A stretch of 64,000 nucleotides of DNA from Desulfobacteraceae bacterium RAAP-1 (GCA_001443525.1 LKPX01000007.1:1-64000); one strand, 5' to 3'. Shown: positions 35,010-43,703, counted from the stretch's first letter. The notes: a model not told the origin generated them from the letters alone. Translations and numbers: made by a program.

Positions 35010-36293
35010 TCATTCCTGATTGTCATTGTCCAGGTTAAAAAGTTTGCGGGTCCAGTCGATGTGAAGCGATTTGTCTCCGTAACAGCCGTTACGCCTTAAA
35101 TACACCATAGGGTCATGAAGAATCTTGTTGATCATGGACTGGCTCATCCGCTGGATAGCGCTGCGATCTTCCTCGGAAAGATGCTTGAGCGCATGAAAAG
35201 TCTTCTGGTTTTCGGATTCCGCAATCTGTTCCAGTTTGGCGCGCAGCGCTACGATGGTAGGAACGGCGTCCAGACTTTCATACCACTTGCGAAACTGAAT
35301 GACGGCTTCATCCACAATGCGTTCGCCCTTTACGGCTTCCCGGTGTCTGTCTTCGATATTTTCGTCGATCACATTTTTCAGATCGTCGATATCATAGACG
35401 TAGGCATTGCCCATCCGGTTGATGTCCGGATCGATGTCGCGCGGTACGGCGATATCGATAAAAAAAAGCGGCCGGTTCTTGCGAACCCGCATGACGGCTT
35501 TTACCGGCTGCGGCGTCAGGATATATCCGGGTGCACCGGTTGAGCTGATGACAATGTCCACGGTCTTAAGATATTCGGGGATTTCCTCGAAACGTATGGC
35601 CTGGCCTTTGAAACGACCCGCCAGTTCGACGCCCCGCTCAAATGTCCGATTGGCAACGAAAATGGCTCCGGAGCGGTTTCGTATCAGGTGTTCGACGGCC
35701 AGCTCCGCCATTTCACCGGCGCCGATCAAGAGGACTTTTTTAGCTTCCAGCTCGCCGAATATCTTGCGTCCCAGTTCAATGGCTGCATAGCTGATGGATA
35801 CTGCATGATCGCCAATGCCGGTTTCGCTGCGGACCCGTTTGGCGACGAAAAATGTTTTATGAAGCAGCCGGTTCAAAATGACGCCGGACGTTTTGTTCTG
35901 TACGGCGATCAGATAGGCGTCCTTGAGCTGCCCCAGGATCTGGGGTTCTCCGACAACCATGGAATCCAGACTGGACGCCACGCGGAACACATGACGAACC
36001 GCATCATTTCCCGTGTGGACATACAGGGCATTTGAAAATTCGGAAACGGGTATTTGTTTAATATCCGAAATCATCTGCTTGGCGGTATCTATGGCGGGAG
36101 GACAGTCCGGCGCGGTCATAAGAATTTCCATTCGGTTGCATGTGGAAATCAGCAGTATTTCGGAAATATGCGGCGAACGAACGCCATTATCCAGAGCCGT
36201 AGATGCCTGATCCGGTGAAAAAGCGAGACATTCCCGCAATTCCACCGGAGCGGTTTTGTGATTTAATCCGAGAAGTACAATTTCAGGAAGCAT
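35010..36293 (-). CDS. hemA: Glutamyl-tRNA reductase
   Basis: 427 residues, full length. First committed step of C5-pathway heme/siroheme synthesis: reduces glutamyl-tRNA to glutamate-1-semialdehyde. Seen: LGLNHKTAPVELRE near the N-terminus, catalytic Cys 52 in LISTCNRMEI, VGEPQILGQLK, NADPH fold VLLIGAGEMAELA, and a C-terminal dimerisation region. It lies in one run with a CcsB-like protein and CysG-N, a common arrangement for cytochrome-rich anaerobes. Confidence 0.95.
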   Translation of the reverse strand: MLPEIVLLGLNHKTAPVELRECLAFSPDQASTALDNGVRSPHISEILLISTCNRMEILMTAPDCPPAIDTAKQMISDIKQIPVSEFSNALYVHTGNDAVRHVFRVASSLDSMVVGEPQILGQLKDAYLIAVQNKTSGVILNRLLHKTFFVAKRVRSETGIGDHAVSISYAAIELGRKIFGELEAKKVLLIGAGEMAELAVEHLIRNRSGAIFVANRTFERGVELAGRFKGQAIRFEEIPEYLKTVDIVISSTGAPGYILTPQPVKAVMRVRKNRPLFFIDIAVPRDIDPDINRMGNAYVYDIDDLKNVIDENIEDRHREAVKGERIVDEAVIQFRKWYESLDAVPTIVALRAKLEQIAESENQKTFHALKHLSEEDRSAIQRMSQSMINKILHDPMVYLRRNGCYGDKSLHIDWTRKLFNLDNDNQE

Positions 36294-36324
36294 AATAAGT
36301 CGAGTGAATCACATTCCACTGAAG

Positions 36325-37146
36325 TTACCAGCGGGTGAACACTTCGTGGTGGCCTTTCATTAGCAGATTGACGCCCAGAAATGTAAAAATAATCACGCAA
36401 AATCCAATAATCGCCAGAATGGCGGATTTTCTGCCGCGCCAGCCGACCACCAGACGTTCGTGAATCAAGGCTGCATAAAGCAGCCAGGTGACGCCTGACC
36501 AGATTTCCTTAGGATCCCAGCTCAAAAATTTTCCCCAGATCATTTTGGCATAGACAAACCCGGTGGCCAGACCGATGGTCAGCAAGGTAAACCCAGCGAC
36601 AACGCAGACATAACCGGAAGAATCCAGAAATTCCAAAGATGGCAGTCGCCTATAGAAAAAACGACGTTTTTTTGTTTTGATGGTTTTTTCCTGGATCAGA
36701 TAAAGAACACCGATGCCGCAGGCCAGCGCAAAAGCCGCCTCGCCACTGAAAACCGCCAGAACATGAAATACCAGCCATATACTGCGAAGGCTGTTCTGGG
36801 CCAAAAGCGGTATCCTGGGTAACAGGTCCGAAGCGATCATGGCCATGCCGGCCAGCGGGGCGGCAAATGCGCCCAGCACTTTGAGGTTGAACTGGTGCTG
36901 AAACAGGATATAGACCCCCACGATCGCCCATGCGGCTACTGAGAGCGTTTCGTGCAGATCACTGACAGGCATGTGTCCGGCCATCAGAAAATTGTATCCG
37001 ATAGTGGCGGTATGCCCTAGAAACGCAAGCGCCAGTACGTAACCGCTCAGTCGATGAAGGACATCCTTCTGCAGAAAAAGATATGCGATATATCCTGCGG
37101 AGCTTAACAGATACAGGAAAGTGATGCCGATGATCGCGTTTTCCAT
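36325..37146 (-). CDS. ccsB: CcsA/CcsB-family cytochrome c assembly (HemX-like) membrane protein
   Basis: 273 residues with about eight membrane helices. The tryptophan-rich heme-handling segment WGKFLSWDPKEIWSG is present near residue 205, the signature of the CcsA/CcmC/HemX family. It would present heme to apocytochrome c, working with a second subunit not in the window, or stabilise HemA as HemX does. It sits between CysG-N and HemA genes. GTG/other starts are not needed; ATG 37146 is adequate. Confidence 0.87.
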   Translation of the reverse strand: MENAIIGITFLYLLSSAGYIAYLFLQKDVLHRLSGYVLALAFLGHTATIGYNFLMAGHMPVSDLHETLSVAAWAIVGVYILFQHQFNLKVLGAFAAPLAGMAMIASDLLPRIPLLAQNSLRSIWLVFHVLAVFSGEAAFALACGIGVLYLIQEKTIKTKKRRFFYRRLPSLEFLDSSGYVCVVAGFTLLTIGLATGFVYAKMIWGKFLSWDPKEIWSGVTWLLYAALIHERLVVGWRGRKSAILAIIGFCVIIFTFLGVNLLMKGHHEVFTRW

Positions 37147-37188
37147 TAAATTACGCCATGTTACATCTTATAAGGTTGATGTGACGAA

Positions 37189-37827
37189 TTACATGTTTTC
37201 ATTTTCGAGAACAGATGCCAGAAGCGCGTCAATATGCTGTCTGTCGTTGTCTTTTACATACTCCAGCAGTCCGTGATCCATCAGATGTTCAAAAATACGC
37301 CTTTGTGCTTCAGTATCTCCGGCCTGTTGGCGCAGTTTTTTACGGATGCCTCCCAGCAGTTGCAGCAGCTCGGCGTGTTCAGGACCAAACTGAGCCTCGA
37401 GCTGTTGGCGTATCCACCTGGCATATGCCGGACTTTTTCCGGATGTGGATACAGTAATCATCAGGTCGCCCCGTTCGATCACCGCTGGAAGCGTAAAATC
37501 GCAAAGTTCAGGATGATCTGCAATATTGCAGAGCTTCCCCTGGATCCGGGCATCCTCGTAAATTCGCTGATTTAATTCTGCGTTTTCTGTGGCGGCAAAA
37601 ATCAGAAACGCGGTGTCGATATCTGAATTTTGATAAGGGCGGCGCTTGAGAACAATTCGCTCTTCTGCAGCCAGACGGGATACAGGGCTGGATACTTCCA
37701 GGCTGACAACCGTAACGTCTGCCCCACAGGACAAAAGGACGTTGGTTTTTCTGGCGCCTACCGGGCCGGCGCCTACTACCAGACAGCACCTGTCTCGAAT
37801 ATTCAGGTTTACAGGATAATATTTCAT
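37189..37827 (-). CDS. Precorrin-2 dehydrogenase / sirohydrochlorin ferrochelatase (Met8p/CysG-N type)
   Basis: 212 residues equal to the N-terminal half of CysG. NAD motif CLVVGAGPVGARKTNVLL (about 15-32), followed by IFAATENAELNQRIYED and GDLMITVSTSGKSPAYARWIRQQLE, hallmark strings of the family. It oxidises precorrin-2 and inserts iron to make siroheme, needed for sulfite reductase and, in sulfate reducers, for heme made by the alternative pathway. The start overlaps the stop of the preceding beta-lactamase-fold gene by 4 bases. Confidence 0.93.
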   Translation of the reverse strand: MKYYPVNLNIRDRCCLVVGAGPVGARKTNVLLSCGADVTVVSLEVSSPVSRLAAEERIVLKRRPYQNSDIDTAFLIFAATENAELNQRIYEDARIQGKLCNIADHPELCDFTLPAVIERGDLMITVSTSGKSPAYARWIRQQLEAQFGPEHAELLQLLGGIRKKLRQQAGDTEAQRRIFEHLMDHGLLEYVKDNDRQHIDALLASVLENENM

Positions 37828-38609
37828 AATCGCATCAGGTCTTCCGCAATCACAAGCGAACCATTATAAGTTTTTCGACATTCTTTTTCAATATCAAAAC
37901 GATCACATTCCGGATAAAAATGGGTGAGCACCAGACGATGTACCTTGGCATCCGCAGCGATCCGGCCAGCCAGGGAAGGGCATAAATGCCCCTTGACCTT
38001 CAAGCTGTCGGGATGTGAACAATCGCAGATCAGGATGTTCGCAGATGCCGCAAGAGCCTTGAGTTTTTTGGAATAATCAGTATCTCCGGAATACACCACA
38101 GAATAACCGGATGGGGCGTTGATGCGATAGGATATGCTTTCGGGATTATGAGCTGCGGGTCGGGTATCTACCGTAAAAAGACCGCAGTCGAGGGAATCCG
38201 GCTTCAAGATATCCATTTCAACGATGGATAAAAGTTCTGGATTCGGTTTTATCCAGGAGCCGTATGCTTTGCCCAGGCCCTTTAAAAAAGAGGTAAATCC
38301 CTTTCCCGCCACCAGGGTCAGCGGAATTTTTCGAAGGTGACTGTCCGGATATTTGGTGGCAAAGAGAAAGGACGCCAGTTCCGATGTGTGATCCGGGTGA
38401 AAATGACTGAAGAAAATGTATGAAATATCGAAAATAGAAGTTCCGGCCTCCAGAAGTCTGTGGATGGTTCCGGCGCCGGCATCCATAAGGAGTTTTTGTC
38501 CTGAGGTTTCGATAAGTACAGCGCATGAGCTGCGCCGCAGCGATGGAACGCAGGTGCCCGATCCCAGGATCGTTACCTGAATAGTCTTTTCTGTATCCGC
38601 CATGTGCAA
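37824..38609 (-). CDS. Metallo-beta-lactamase-fold hydrolase (RNase Z-like group)
   Basis: 261 residues. Metal-binding motif FSHFHPDHTSEL (about 67-78; HxHxDH), VYSGDTDYSK, ICDCSHPD and LVLTHFYPECD give the usual ligand set of the RNase Z/ElaC-like beta-lactamase fold. The flexible arm of true RNase Z is not obvious, so a tRNA role is not claimed. It is translationally coupled with the CysG-N gene and follows the DHH phosphoesterase. MADTEK at 38603 is an alternative start. Confidence 0.82.
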   Translation of the reverse strand: MHMADTEKTIQVTILGSGTCVPSLRRSSCAVLIETSGQKLLMDAGAGTIHRLLEAGTSIFDISYIFFSHFHPDHTSELASFLFATKYPDSHLRKIPLTLVAGKGFTSFLKGLGKAYGSWIKPNPELLSIVEMDILKPDSLDCGLFTVDTRPAAHNPESISYRINAPSGYSVVYSGDTDYSKKLKALAASANILICDCSHPDSLKVKGHLCPSLAGRIAADAKVHRLVLTHFYPECDRFDIEKECRKTYNGSLVIAEDLMRL

Positions 38610-38619
38610 GAAAGCTTTC

Positions 38620-39603
38620 TTAATTTTTTCGTTCTACCCGATTGATGATCCAGAAGAGCAGATGATGGTCCGATTTGAGGTCGCTCATGCCTTCAAGACG
38701 GGAAAGGGGAATTTCCGCCCGCGCCATGGTTTTGTGTCCGCCGGCGGAGCCATATGCGCCAAAGATTTTCTGAGCCATTTTGCCGGCGTCTTTACGAATG
38801 CCATCGTTACGGAAAATAATGACCAGATGTTCGGAACATATTCCGGAGACAATACTCCACGTGACCGATTGAACCCTCATGAAAAAATCAGCCACCAGCA
38901 CACATACGTCCGGGTTTTTAACCAGGCCGAGATGGGTGTACATCCGATTTCCGTGATTTTTTCTGTTTTGGAGCGCGACAGTGAAATATTTCAGGAAATC
39001 GGGAAGAAGTTCAGAACGCTCGATCTTTCTGGCAAGAGGAATATTGGCATGCCGATGAAGGAACTGAAACGCGCGGATGTCTTCAGCAAGGGAAGGGCGA
39101 TCAAAGTTTGCGGTGTCGTTTTTAATGGCGTGGTACAATCCTGTTGCCAGTTTGGATGAAGGTTTGATACCTGCGGCTCTCAGGTATTCCGTCAAAATGC
39201 TGGCAGTTGCGCCGTAATTGGGCCGGATATCCATAAACGCCGCATGGGCGCCAGTGTTCGGATGGTGGTCAATGATCACATGGACAGGGGTGAATCTGGC
39301 GAAAGACGGATGATGGGAAGGCTGTGAATCCACGATCACATACCGGTTGAATTGTGTCTCCTGAACCGCATCTGCGTGAATCATGACAACACCTAGAAGT
39401 TTGATCATGGCGATGTTGTCCGGCCGTTGAATAACATTGACGTTGGATATGGCAACACCTGCGGTTTTTCGCCAGAGCAGGCGTTTGACGGCCATGGCGC
39501 TGGCAATGGCGTCCGGATCGGCATTGATGATAATCAGCACGCGATCGTCATTTGAAAACTGATCATAAAACCGGCGTAGTTTCTCGGAAGCGGACTGTTT
39601 CAT
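38620..39603 (-). CDS. DHH-family phosphoesterase (NrnA-like or related)
   Basis: 327 residues. DHH domain with NADPDAIASAMAVKRLLW (Asp ligands), VIVDSQPSHH and VIIDHHPNTGAH (the DHH motif), then a DHHA1 domain with GSAGGHKTMARAEI near the C-terminus. Family members hydrolyse nanoRNA, pAp or cyclic dinucleotides; which applies here is open. The start overlaps the stop of the MvhD-like gene by 4 bases. Confidence 0.88.
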   Translation of the reverse strand: MKQSASEKLRRFYDQFSNDDRVLIIINADPDAIASAMAVKRLLWRKTAGVAISNVNVIQRPDNIAMIKLLGVVMIHADAVQETQFNRYVIVDSQPSHHPSFARFTPVHVIIDHHPNTGAHAAFMDIRPNYGATASILTEYLRAAGIKPSSKLATGLYHAIKNDTANFDRPSLAEDIRAFQFLHRHANIPLARKIERSELLPDFLKYFTVALQNRKNHGNRMYTHLGLVKNPDVCVLVADFFMRVQSVTWSIVSGICSEHLVIIFRNDGIRKDAGKMAQKIFGAYGSAGGHKTMARAEIPLSRLEGMSDLKSDHHLLFWIINRVERKN

Positions 39604-40007
39604 GGACGTTTCAGCGGTCCCATTCGGCGCAGGGTTTCCGCCATGTCTTCAAGAATCCGGATAAACCTGCCCGGTTCTCCGGCAGCAATCCACGCCAGCT
39701 TCAGCCGGTTCTGATCGACACCGAAAGCTTTCATTGTGGGGGTAAGCAGCGCATAGCGTTTTAACACCTGAATGTTTCCTGTTTTATAGTGACACTCTCC
39801 CGGGTGACATCCCATGATGATGACGCCGTCCGCGCCTTTCTGAAAGGCGTGCAGCACATGGCAGGAATCCACTCTGCCGGAGCACATCACCCGAATGATT
39901 TTTACACCGGCAGGGCATGATTTCTGCGATCTTCCGGCTGCGTCCGCCGCTTCGTATGAACACCAGTTGCACAGAAAGGCGATGATGTCAGGCTGAAAAA
40001 CGGACAT
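39600..40007 (-). CDS. Stand-alone MvhD-like hydrogenase iron-sulfur subunit
   Basis: 135 residues, second MvhD-family protein of the window. Cysteines: FLCNWCSYEAADAAG (two), RVMCSGRVD and MGCHPGECHYKTGN. There is no hydrogenase or Hdr gene beside it; instead it heads a run with DHH, beta-lactamase-fold and heme genes. Such orphan MvhD proteins in sulfate reducers may feed electrons to heterodisulfide reductase-like complexes encoded elsewhere. Strong SD (CAGGAG). Confidence 0.88.
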   Translation of the reverse strand: MSVFQPDIIAFLCNWCSYEAADAAGRSQKSCPAGVKIIRVMCSGRVDSCHVLHAFQKGADGVIIMGCHPGECHYKTGNIQVLKRYALLTPTMKAFGVDQNRLKLAWIAAGEPGRFIRILEDMAETLRRMGPLKRP

Positions 40008-40040
40008 TCATTATTCTCCTGGTGACAAACCGGCTGCAAA

Positions 40041-40360
40041 TCAATTCGGAACGCAGCGATTCCACCGCGGGCTCCAATGAGACCCCGGAGGGCAGGGCGG
40101 CGGCCCGTTGGGAACGCATCTATTGAAGCGGGCGCTCCAGTGTTCTCCCGGAGGACAGGGCGGCGGCCCATTGGGAACGCATCTGTTGAAGCGGGCGCTC
40201 CAGTGCTCTCCCGGAGGGCAGGCCGGCGGCCCGTTGAGAACACATCTGTTGAGGCGGGCGCTCCAGTGTTCTCCGGGAGGGCAGACCGGCGGCCCGTTGG
40301 GAACACAGCCCGCAATATATGGGTCCCAGTGGCTTCCTGGTGGGCAAGGCGGTCTGGCTG
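40041..40360. repeat. 63-bp tandem coding repeat
   Basis: About five 63-bp units within the secreted repeat gene. The third and fourth units are nearly identical at the DNA level, e.g. the recurring CGGGCGCTCCAGTG. It is a coding minisatellite likely to vary in copy number. Confidence 0.8.
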
Positions 40361-40433
40361 AAGCTGTGTGCTGCCCTGGAGCTGTGAGAAGCAAAAACAT
40401 TGCAATAAGGATTGTCCAGATATACTTTTTCAT
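40041..40433 (-). CDS. Secreted Cys/Pro-rich 21-residue repeat protein
   Basis: 130 residues. Signal peptide MKKYIWTILIAMFLLLTAPG...ASA, then five tandem copies of a 21-residue unit, CPPGxHWxxxxxxCVxNGPPx (unit 3: CPPGEHWSARFNRCVPNGPP). Each unit has two Cys, 13 residues apart, suggesting one disulfide per unit, and a conserved Gly-x-His-Trp. Repeat sequences 3 and 4 differ by almost nothing, so the array is recently amplified. The periodic DNA (63 bp) makes long frames on the other strand that are not genes. ATG 40433 is preceded by GAGGTG. Function unknown; extracytoplasmic or surface location is inferred. Confidence 0.75.
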   Translation of the reverse strand: MKKYIWTILIAMFLLLTAPGQHTASARPPCPPGSHWDPYIAGCVPNGPPVCPPGEHWSARLNRCVLNGPPACPPGEHWSARFNRCVPNGPPPCPPGEHWSARFNRCVPNGPPPCPPGSHWSPRWNRCVPN

Positions 40434-40808
40434 GAATTGGCACCTCACCAGATAGAAGATTATGGCTGATTATGCCAGGTCTTGGGGAGACTGAATTAAA
40501 TTATCGATAATATCCATCACAGATATCTCTCACTGTATGGGAAATACAGAAAAAGAATCCGCCACTCGAAACAATAGAACCATATGTTCGTTGTTTTCTC
40601 AAGAAATTTATGATGCGAAGCCGTCTGAGATTTAACTTTTTACGAGACTACCCAAAATGAACTGAAGCGGGATATTAAAAAGCTCGATCTTAAAGTCGTG
40701 AGCCTTTCTATCAGTCAGCACTCTCAATTTTCTCTGCCCTGAATTCTCATTGACATCCTGAAACATTTTCGTTAACTTCATAAATATTTATAGGTAACGA
40801 ATCAGCCG
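40434..40808. promoter_or_regulatory. Divergent gap with birA promoter and repeat debris
   Basis: 375 bases without a gene. At 40617-40648 two fragments resemble arms of the palindromic repeats (GAAGCCGTCT, then CTTTTTACGAGAC), probably a decayed copy. Near birA, TTGACA (40750-40755), a 17-base spacer and TAACTT (40773-40778) form a likely promoter overlapping the BirA-type operator. Confidence 0.45.
40768..40801 (+). promoter_or_regulatory. Candidate BirA operator
   Basis: TTCGTTAAC (40768-40776) and GGTAACGAA (40793-40801) form an inverted repeat with one mismatch and a 16-base spacer, 7 bases upstream of the birA start. The layout (two ~9-bp arms, 14-16 base AT-rich spacer, GTTAAC/GTTTAC core) matches known BirA boxes. 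BirA with its DNA-binding domain would bind it when charged with biotinyl-AMP and shut off birA-bioYMN. Confidence 0.65.
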
Positions 40809-41738
40809 ATGAAATCTCGAATTTTAAAAATATTTCGATCTGCAAAAGACGTTGTTTCCGGAGAAACGCTCAGCGCCGAGCTGGGAATTTCACGCGTTTC
40901 GGTATGGAAACATATTCAGAAACTTCAGGAGTGCGGATATGACATTGATGCCGGCGCAAAAGGATATTGGTTGCGGAATGCTCCGGATATCCCGTATTCC
41001 TGGGAATTCCCGGACAGGGAAAACCGCATTCATTATTTCCCTGAAGTATCTTCCACCATGGATATTGCCCGAGATATGGCCCGCAGGGGCGCGCCTCACC
41101 TGACGGTGGTGACGGCAGGCAGACAGACCTGCGGCAGAGGCAGACTGCGCCGTGTTTGGCATTCCGATGACGGCGGTTTGTATATTACCGTGATTCTGCG
41201 CCCAGATATTCCGCTCCAGTGGTGCTTTCGTGTCAATTTTGCGGCGTCGTTGACGCTGTGCCGGACGCTTCGGAGAGAAACCGGCGTTTCGGCGGCGGTT
41301 AAATGGCCGAACGATATTCTGGTCAACGGCAAAAAACTGTCCGGAATGCTGTCCGAAATGGAAGCTGAAGCCGGAATGGTGTCTTTTATTACCGTGGGTA
41401 TCGGCATCAATGTCAATAACGATCCAACGTTTCTGGAACCCGCCGCCTGTTCGCTGAAACAGTTGACAGGAACGTCCGTATCGCGCAAGGCGCTGCTGGC
41501 CGCTTATTTGAATGAACTGGAAGATTATTTACGCCACGCCGATTTTGAAAGCACCATTGATGACTGGAAAACGCTGAATTGCACCCTCGGAAAACAGGTT
41601 CGGGTTGTTTCGATGCAGGAAACATCGTCAGGTTGTGCGGTGGATGTGGATCCGGGCGGCGCGCTGATACTGAAACTATCGGATGGCTCTCTGAAAAAAA
41701 TTTTGTATGGAGATTGCATGAACGATGAAAAGGCGTAA
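40809..41738 (+). CDS. birA: Bifunctional biotin ligase / biotin operon repressor
   Basis: 309 residues. N-terminal winged helix (residues 1-60; GETLSAELGISRVSVWKHIQKL is the HTH) followed by biotin protein ligase: TCGRGRLRRVWHS (biotinyl-AMP loop, about 102-114), VKWPNDILVNGKKLSGML and ITVGIGINVNN. A C-terminal SH3-like domain closes the protein. It biotinylates carboxylases and represses biotin uptake when biotin is ample. It is first in an operon with bioY-bioM-bioN, and the operator just upstream suggests autoregulation. Confidence 0.94.
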   Translation: MKSRILKIFRSAKDVVSGETLSAELGISRVSVWKHIQKLQECGYDIDAGAKGYWLRNAPDIPYSWEFPDRENRIHYFPEVSSTMDIARDMARRGAPHLTVVTAGRQTCGRGRLRRVWHSDDGGLYITVILRPDIPLQWCFRVNFAASLTLCRTLRRETGVSAAVKWPNDILVNGKKLSGMLSEMEAEAGMVSFITVGIGINVNNDPTFLEPAACSLKQLTGTSVSRKALLAAYLNELEDYLRHADFESTIDDWKTLNCTLGKQVRVVSMQETSSGCAVDVDPGGALILKLSDGSLKKILYGDCMNDEKA

Positions 41739-41747
41739 AGTGATATT

Positions 41748-42278
41748 ATGAAATCCACCAGCCAGATTCGAATGATGGCGTATGCATCGCTGTTTGCGGC
41801 GCTGATTGCAGCCGGGGCTTTTTTGGCGATTCCTATCGGTGTCGTTCCCATTGTGTTGCAAAATCTCTTTGTGTTTCTGGCAGGGCTTCTGCTGGGAAAA
41901 CGCTGGGGGCTGTGGAGTGTGGCCATCTATCTGCTGACAGGCGCTGTGGGATTGCCGGTCTTTGCCGGCGGGGCGGGCGGCATTGCCAGATTTGCCGGCC
42001 CGACCGGCGGGTATCTTCTGGGGTATCTGCCAGCGGTCTGGCTCATCGGATGGATTAGCGAAAACACGCGGAAGACGCCTTCTTTTCAAGTGGCGGCCAT
42101 GATTGCAGGTTCCCTGGTCGTCTATGCCTGCGGGGTTTCCTGGCTCAAGACTGTCACGCACATGAGCTGGCATAAAGCGATAGTCGCCGGATGTTATCCG
42201 TTTATTCCCGGAGATGCGCTCAAGATTGCCGCCGCCATTCCGATTGCCAGGGCATTGAAGGGAATTGTGCGGAAGTGA
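41748..42278 (+). CDS. bioY: BioY biotin-binding membrane protein
   Basis: 176 residues, six helices, substrate-binding S component of the biotin ECF transporter. Seen: AFLAIPIGVVPIVLQNLFVFLAGLLLG at the N-terminus (AxIxIPxxPVPxTxQ-like) and GLPVFAGGAGGIARFAGPTGGYLLGY (split here: PVFAGGAGGIARF, GPTGGYLLGY), both diagnostic. Ends in a 3-base overlap with bioM (GTGA). No biotin synthesis genes are nearby, so the cell may rely on uptake. Confidence 0.95.
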   Translation: MKSTSQIRMMAYASLFAALIAAGAFLAIPIGVVPIVLQNLFVFLAGLLLGKRWGLWSVAIYLLTGAVGLPVFAGGAGGIARFAGPTGGYLLGYLPAVWLIGWISENTRKTPSFQVAAMIAGSLVVYACGVSWLKTVTHMSWHKAIVAGCYPFIPGDALKIAAAIPIARALKGIVRK

Positions 42279-43000
42279 TCGAAATTCGCTCTCTGAGTCA
42301 TCGTTTCCCCGATGGAACCCAAGGGCTTGAGGATATTTCACTGACCATCCGGTCGGGAGAATTCGTTGTGATTGCCGGCTGTAACGGCTCCGGAAAAACA
42401 ACGCTGTTCAGACACCTCAACGGGCTTTTGAAACCGGACGCCGGCGATATCCTCATCGATGGCATTCCGGTTGCCGCTGATATTCTCAGAGCCAGACAAA
42501 GGGTCGGTCTGGTGTTTCAGGATGCCGACAGCCAGATTGTCGGTGAAACCGTGTATGCGGATGTCGCGTTTGGCCCTGAAAACTTATGCCTGTCTCCGGA
42601 TGAAATTCGCCGACGGGTGACGATTGCTCTGAATCTGGTCGGTCTGGAACACCTGGCGGATCAACGCCCTCACCGGCTTTCCGGAGGTGAAAAACGCCGT
42701 CTGGCCATTGCAGGCATTCTGGCGATGGAATCGCCGATACTGGTACTCGATGAGCCGTTTTCCAATCTGGACTATCCGGGAATTTTACAGGTGCAGTCCT
42801 GTATTGCGGCTCTGCATGCGCAGGGCCGCACCATCATTCTTTCCACCCATGATCTGGACAAGGTGGCGGGATACGCCAGCCGTCTGATACTGATGCGGCA
42901 GGGCAGGGTGATTCAGGACGGCCCTCTGGAAGCGCTGCTGCAAAACGTTGAAGCCGCGGGGGTCAAAATGCCTTGTCGATGCGTAATGAAGCGGAGATGA
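42275..43000 (+). CDS. bioM: Biotin ECF transporter ATPase
   Basis: 241 residues, ABC ATPase of the energy-coupling-factor class. Walker A GCNGSGKTT (about 36-44), Q-loop LVFQDADSQIVGETV (the ECF-typical sequence after the Q-loop), signature LSGGEKRRLAIAG, Walker B ILVLDEPF. The start GTG 42275 sits in a GTGA overlap with the bioY stop; an upstream ATG at 42191 would read through bioY and is rejected. Confidence 0.93.
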   Translation: MIEIRSLSHRFPDGTQGLEDISLTIRSGEFVVIAGCNGSGKTTLFRHLNGLLKPDAGDILIDGIPVAADILRARQRVGLVFQDADSQIVGETVYADVAFGPENLCLSPDEIRRRVTIALNLVGLEHLADQRPHRLSGGEKRRLAIAGILAMESPILVLDEPFSNLDYPGILQVQSCIAALHAQGRTIILSTHDLDKVAGYASRLILMRQGRVIQDGPLEALLQNVEAAGVKMPCRCVMKRR

Positions 43001-43007
43001 CACCCAA

Positions 43008-43685
43008 ATGTTTTCAGAACATGCTTCAATAAAACCGTTTGCAAGCCGGATGGATGCCCGCATCAAGATATTCTGCATGATTCTGGCCAGTGTTGCGGTA
43101 ATTCTGGGAAATCGTGCAGTGCTTGTTGCCTTATCCGGGGGATGTCTTATATTGTGGAGTCTAATTCGGATACAAGTGCGGCATGTATTCCGGAGTATGA
43201 TCTGCCTGGGCGCGATGCTGGGGGTGATTTTTCTGACCCGATCTCTGACGCTGTCTTTTTCATGGCCTTTGGCAATATCGTGGGATGCTGCCGGCGCGAC
43301 AGATGGCCTAATGACTTGCTGGCGTTTGATACTGCTGATGTTTTTCGGACTGCTGTGGCTGGCTGTCACCAGCCATGCGGATATTCGAGCTGCGGTGGCG
43401 TGGCTTTGCAAACCGGTTCCAGGCATACCCGAAAAACGGGTGGCCACCATGATGAGCCTGACGTTAAGATTTTTGCCGCTGATTATGGATCAGGCGGCGG
43501 CGACGTCTGAAGCTCAGCAGTCTCGCTGCATTCAGAATCGCAGGAATCCGATTTATCGTTTCACTAAATTTTCAATGCCCCTGCTGTGTCGCACACTGGA
43601 AACTGCAGACCGGCTGGCGGATGCCATGGAATCCCGGTGTTACTCGGAAAATTACCGTACACCGGGAACAGAAAACAGGAAATAA
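43008..43685 (+). CDS. bioN: Biotin ECF transporter membrane subunit (T component)
   Basis: 225 residues, about five helices. The C-terminal coupling helix is present with the A-R-G-like motif as AQQSRCIQNR (usually AxxARG), so the second Arg/Gly pair is altered, as in the short BioN branch. With BioM and BioY it makes the complete tripartite BioMNY importer. GGAGATGA SD overlaps the end of bioM. Confidence 0.88.
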   Translation: MFSEHASIKPFASRMDARIKIFCMILASVAVILGNRAVLVALSGGCLILWSLIRIQVRHVFRSMICLGAMLGVIFLTRSLTLSFSWPLAISWDAAGATDGLMTCWRLILLMFFGLLWLAVTSHADIRAAVAWLCKPVPGIPEKRVATMMSLTLRFLPLIMDQAAATSEAQQSRCIQNRRNPIYRFTKFSMPLLCRTLETADRLADAMESRCYSENYRTPGTENRK

Positions 43686-43703
43686 GAATTGGGGAGGTGC
43701 TTC

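Noticed and set aside
33968-35038. Plus-strand open frame of 356 codons
   Set aside because: Exact antisense of fabD, whose motifs are complete. The frame is rich in Arg, Gly, Phe and His as expected for a shadow.
40041-40360. Regular repeats considered as CRISPR
   Set aside because: Units are contiguous and 63 bp long without unique spacers, and they keep a protein frame.
40077-40455. Plus-strand frames across the 63-bp repeats
   Set aside because: They are produced by the periodic DNA of the secreted repeat gene; they lack a signal peptide and a suitable ribosome site.
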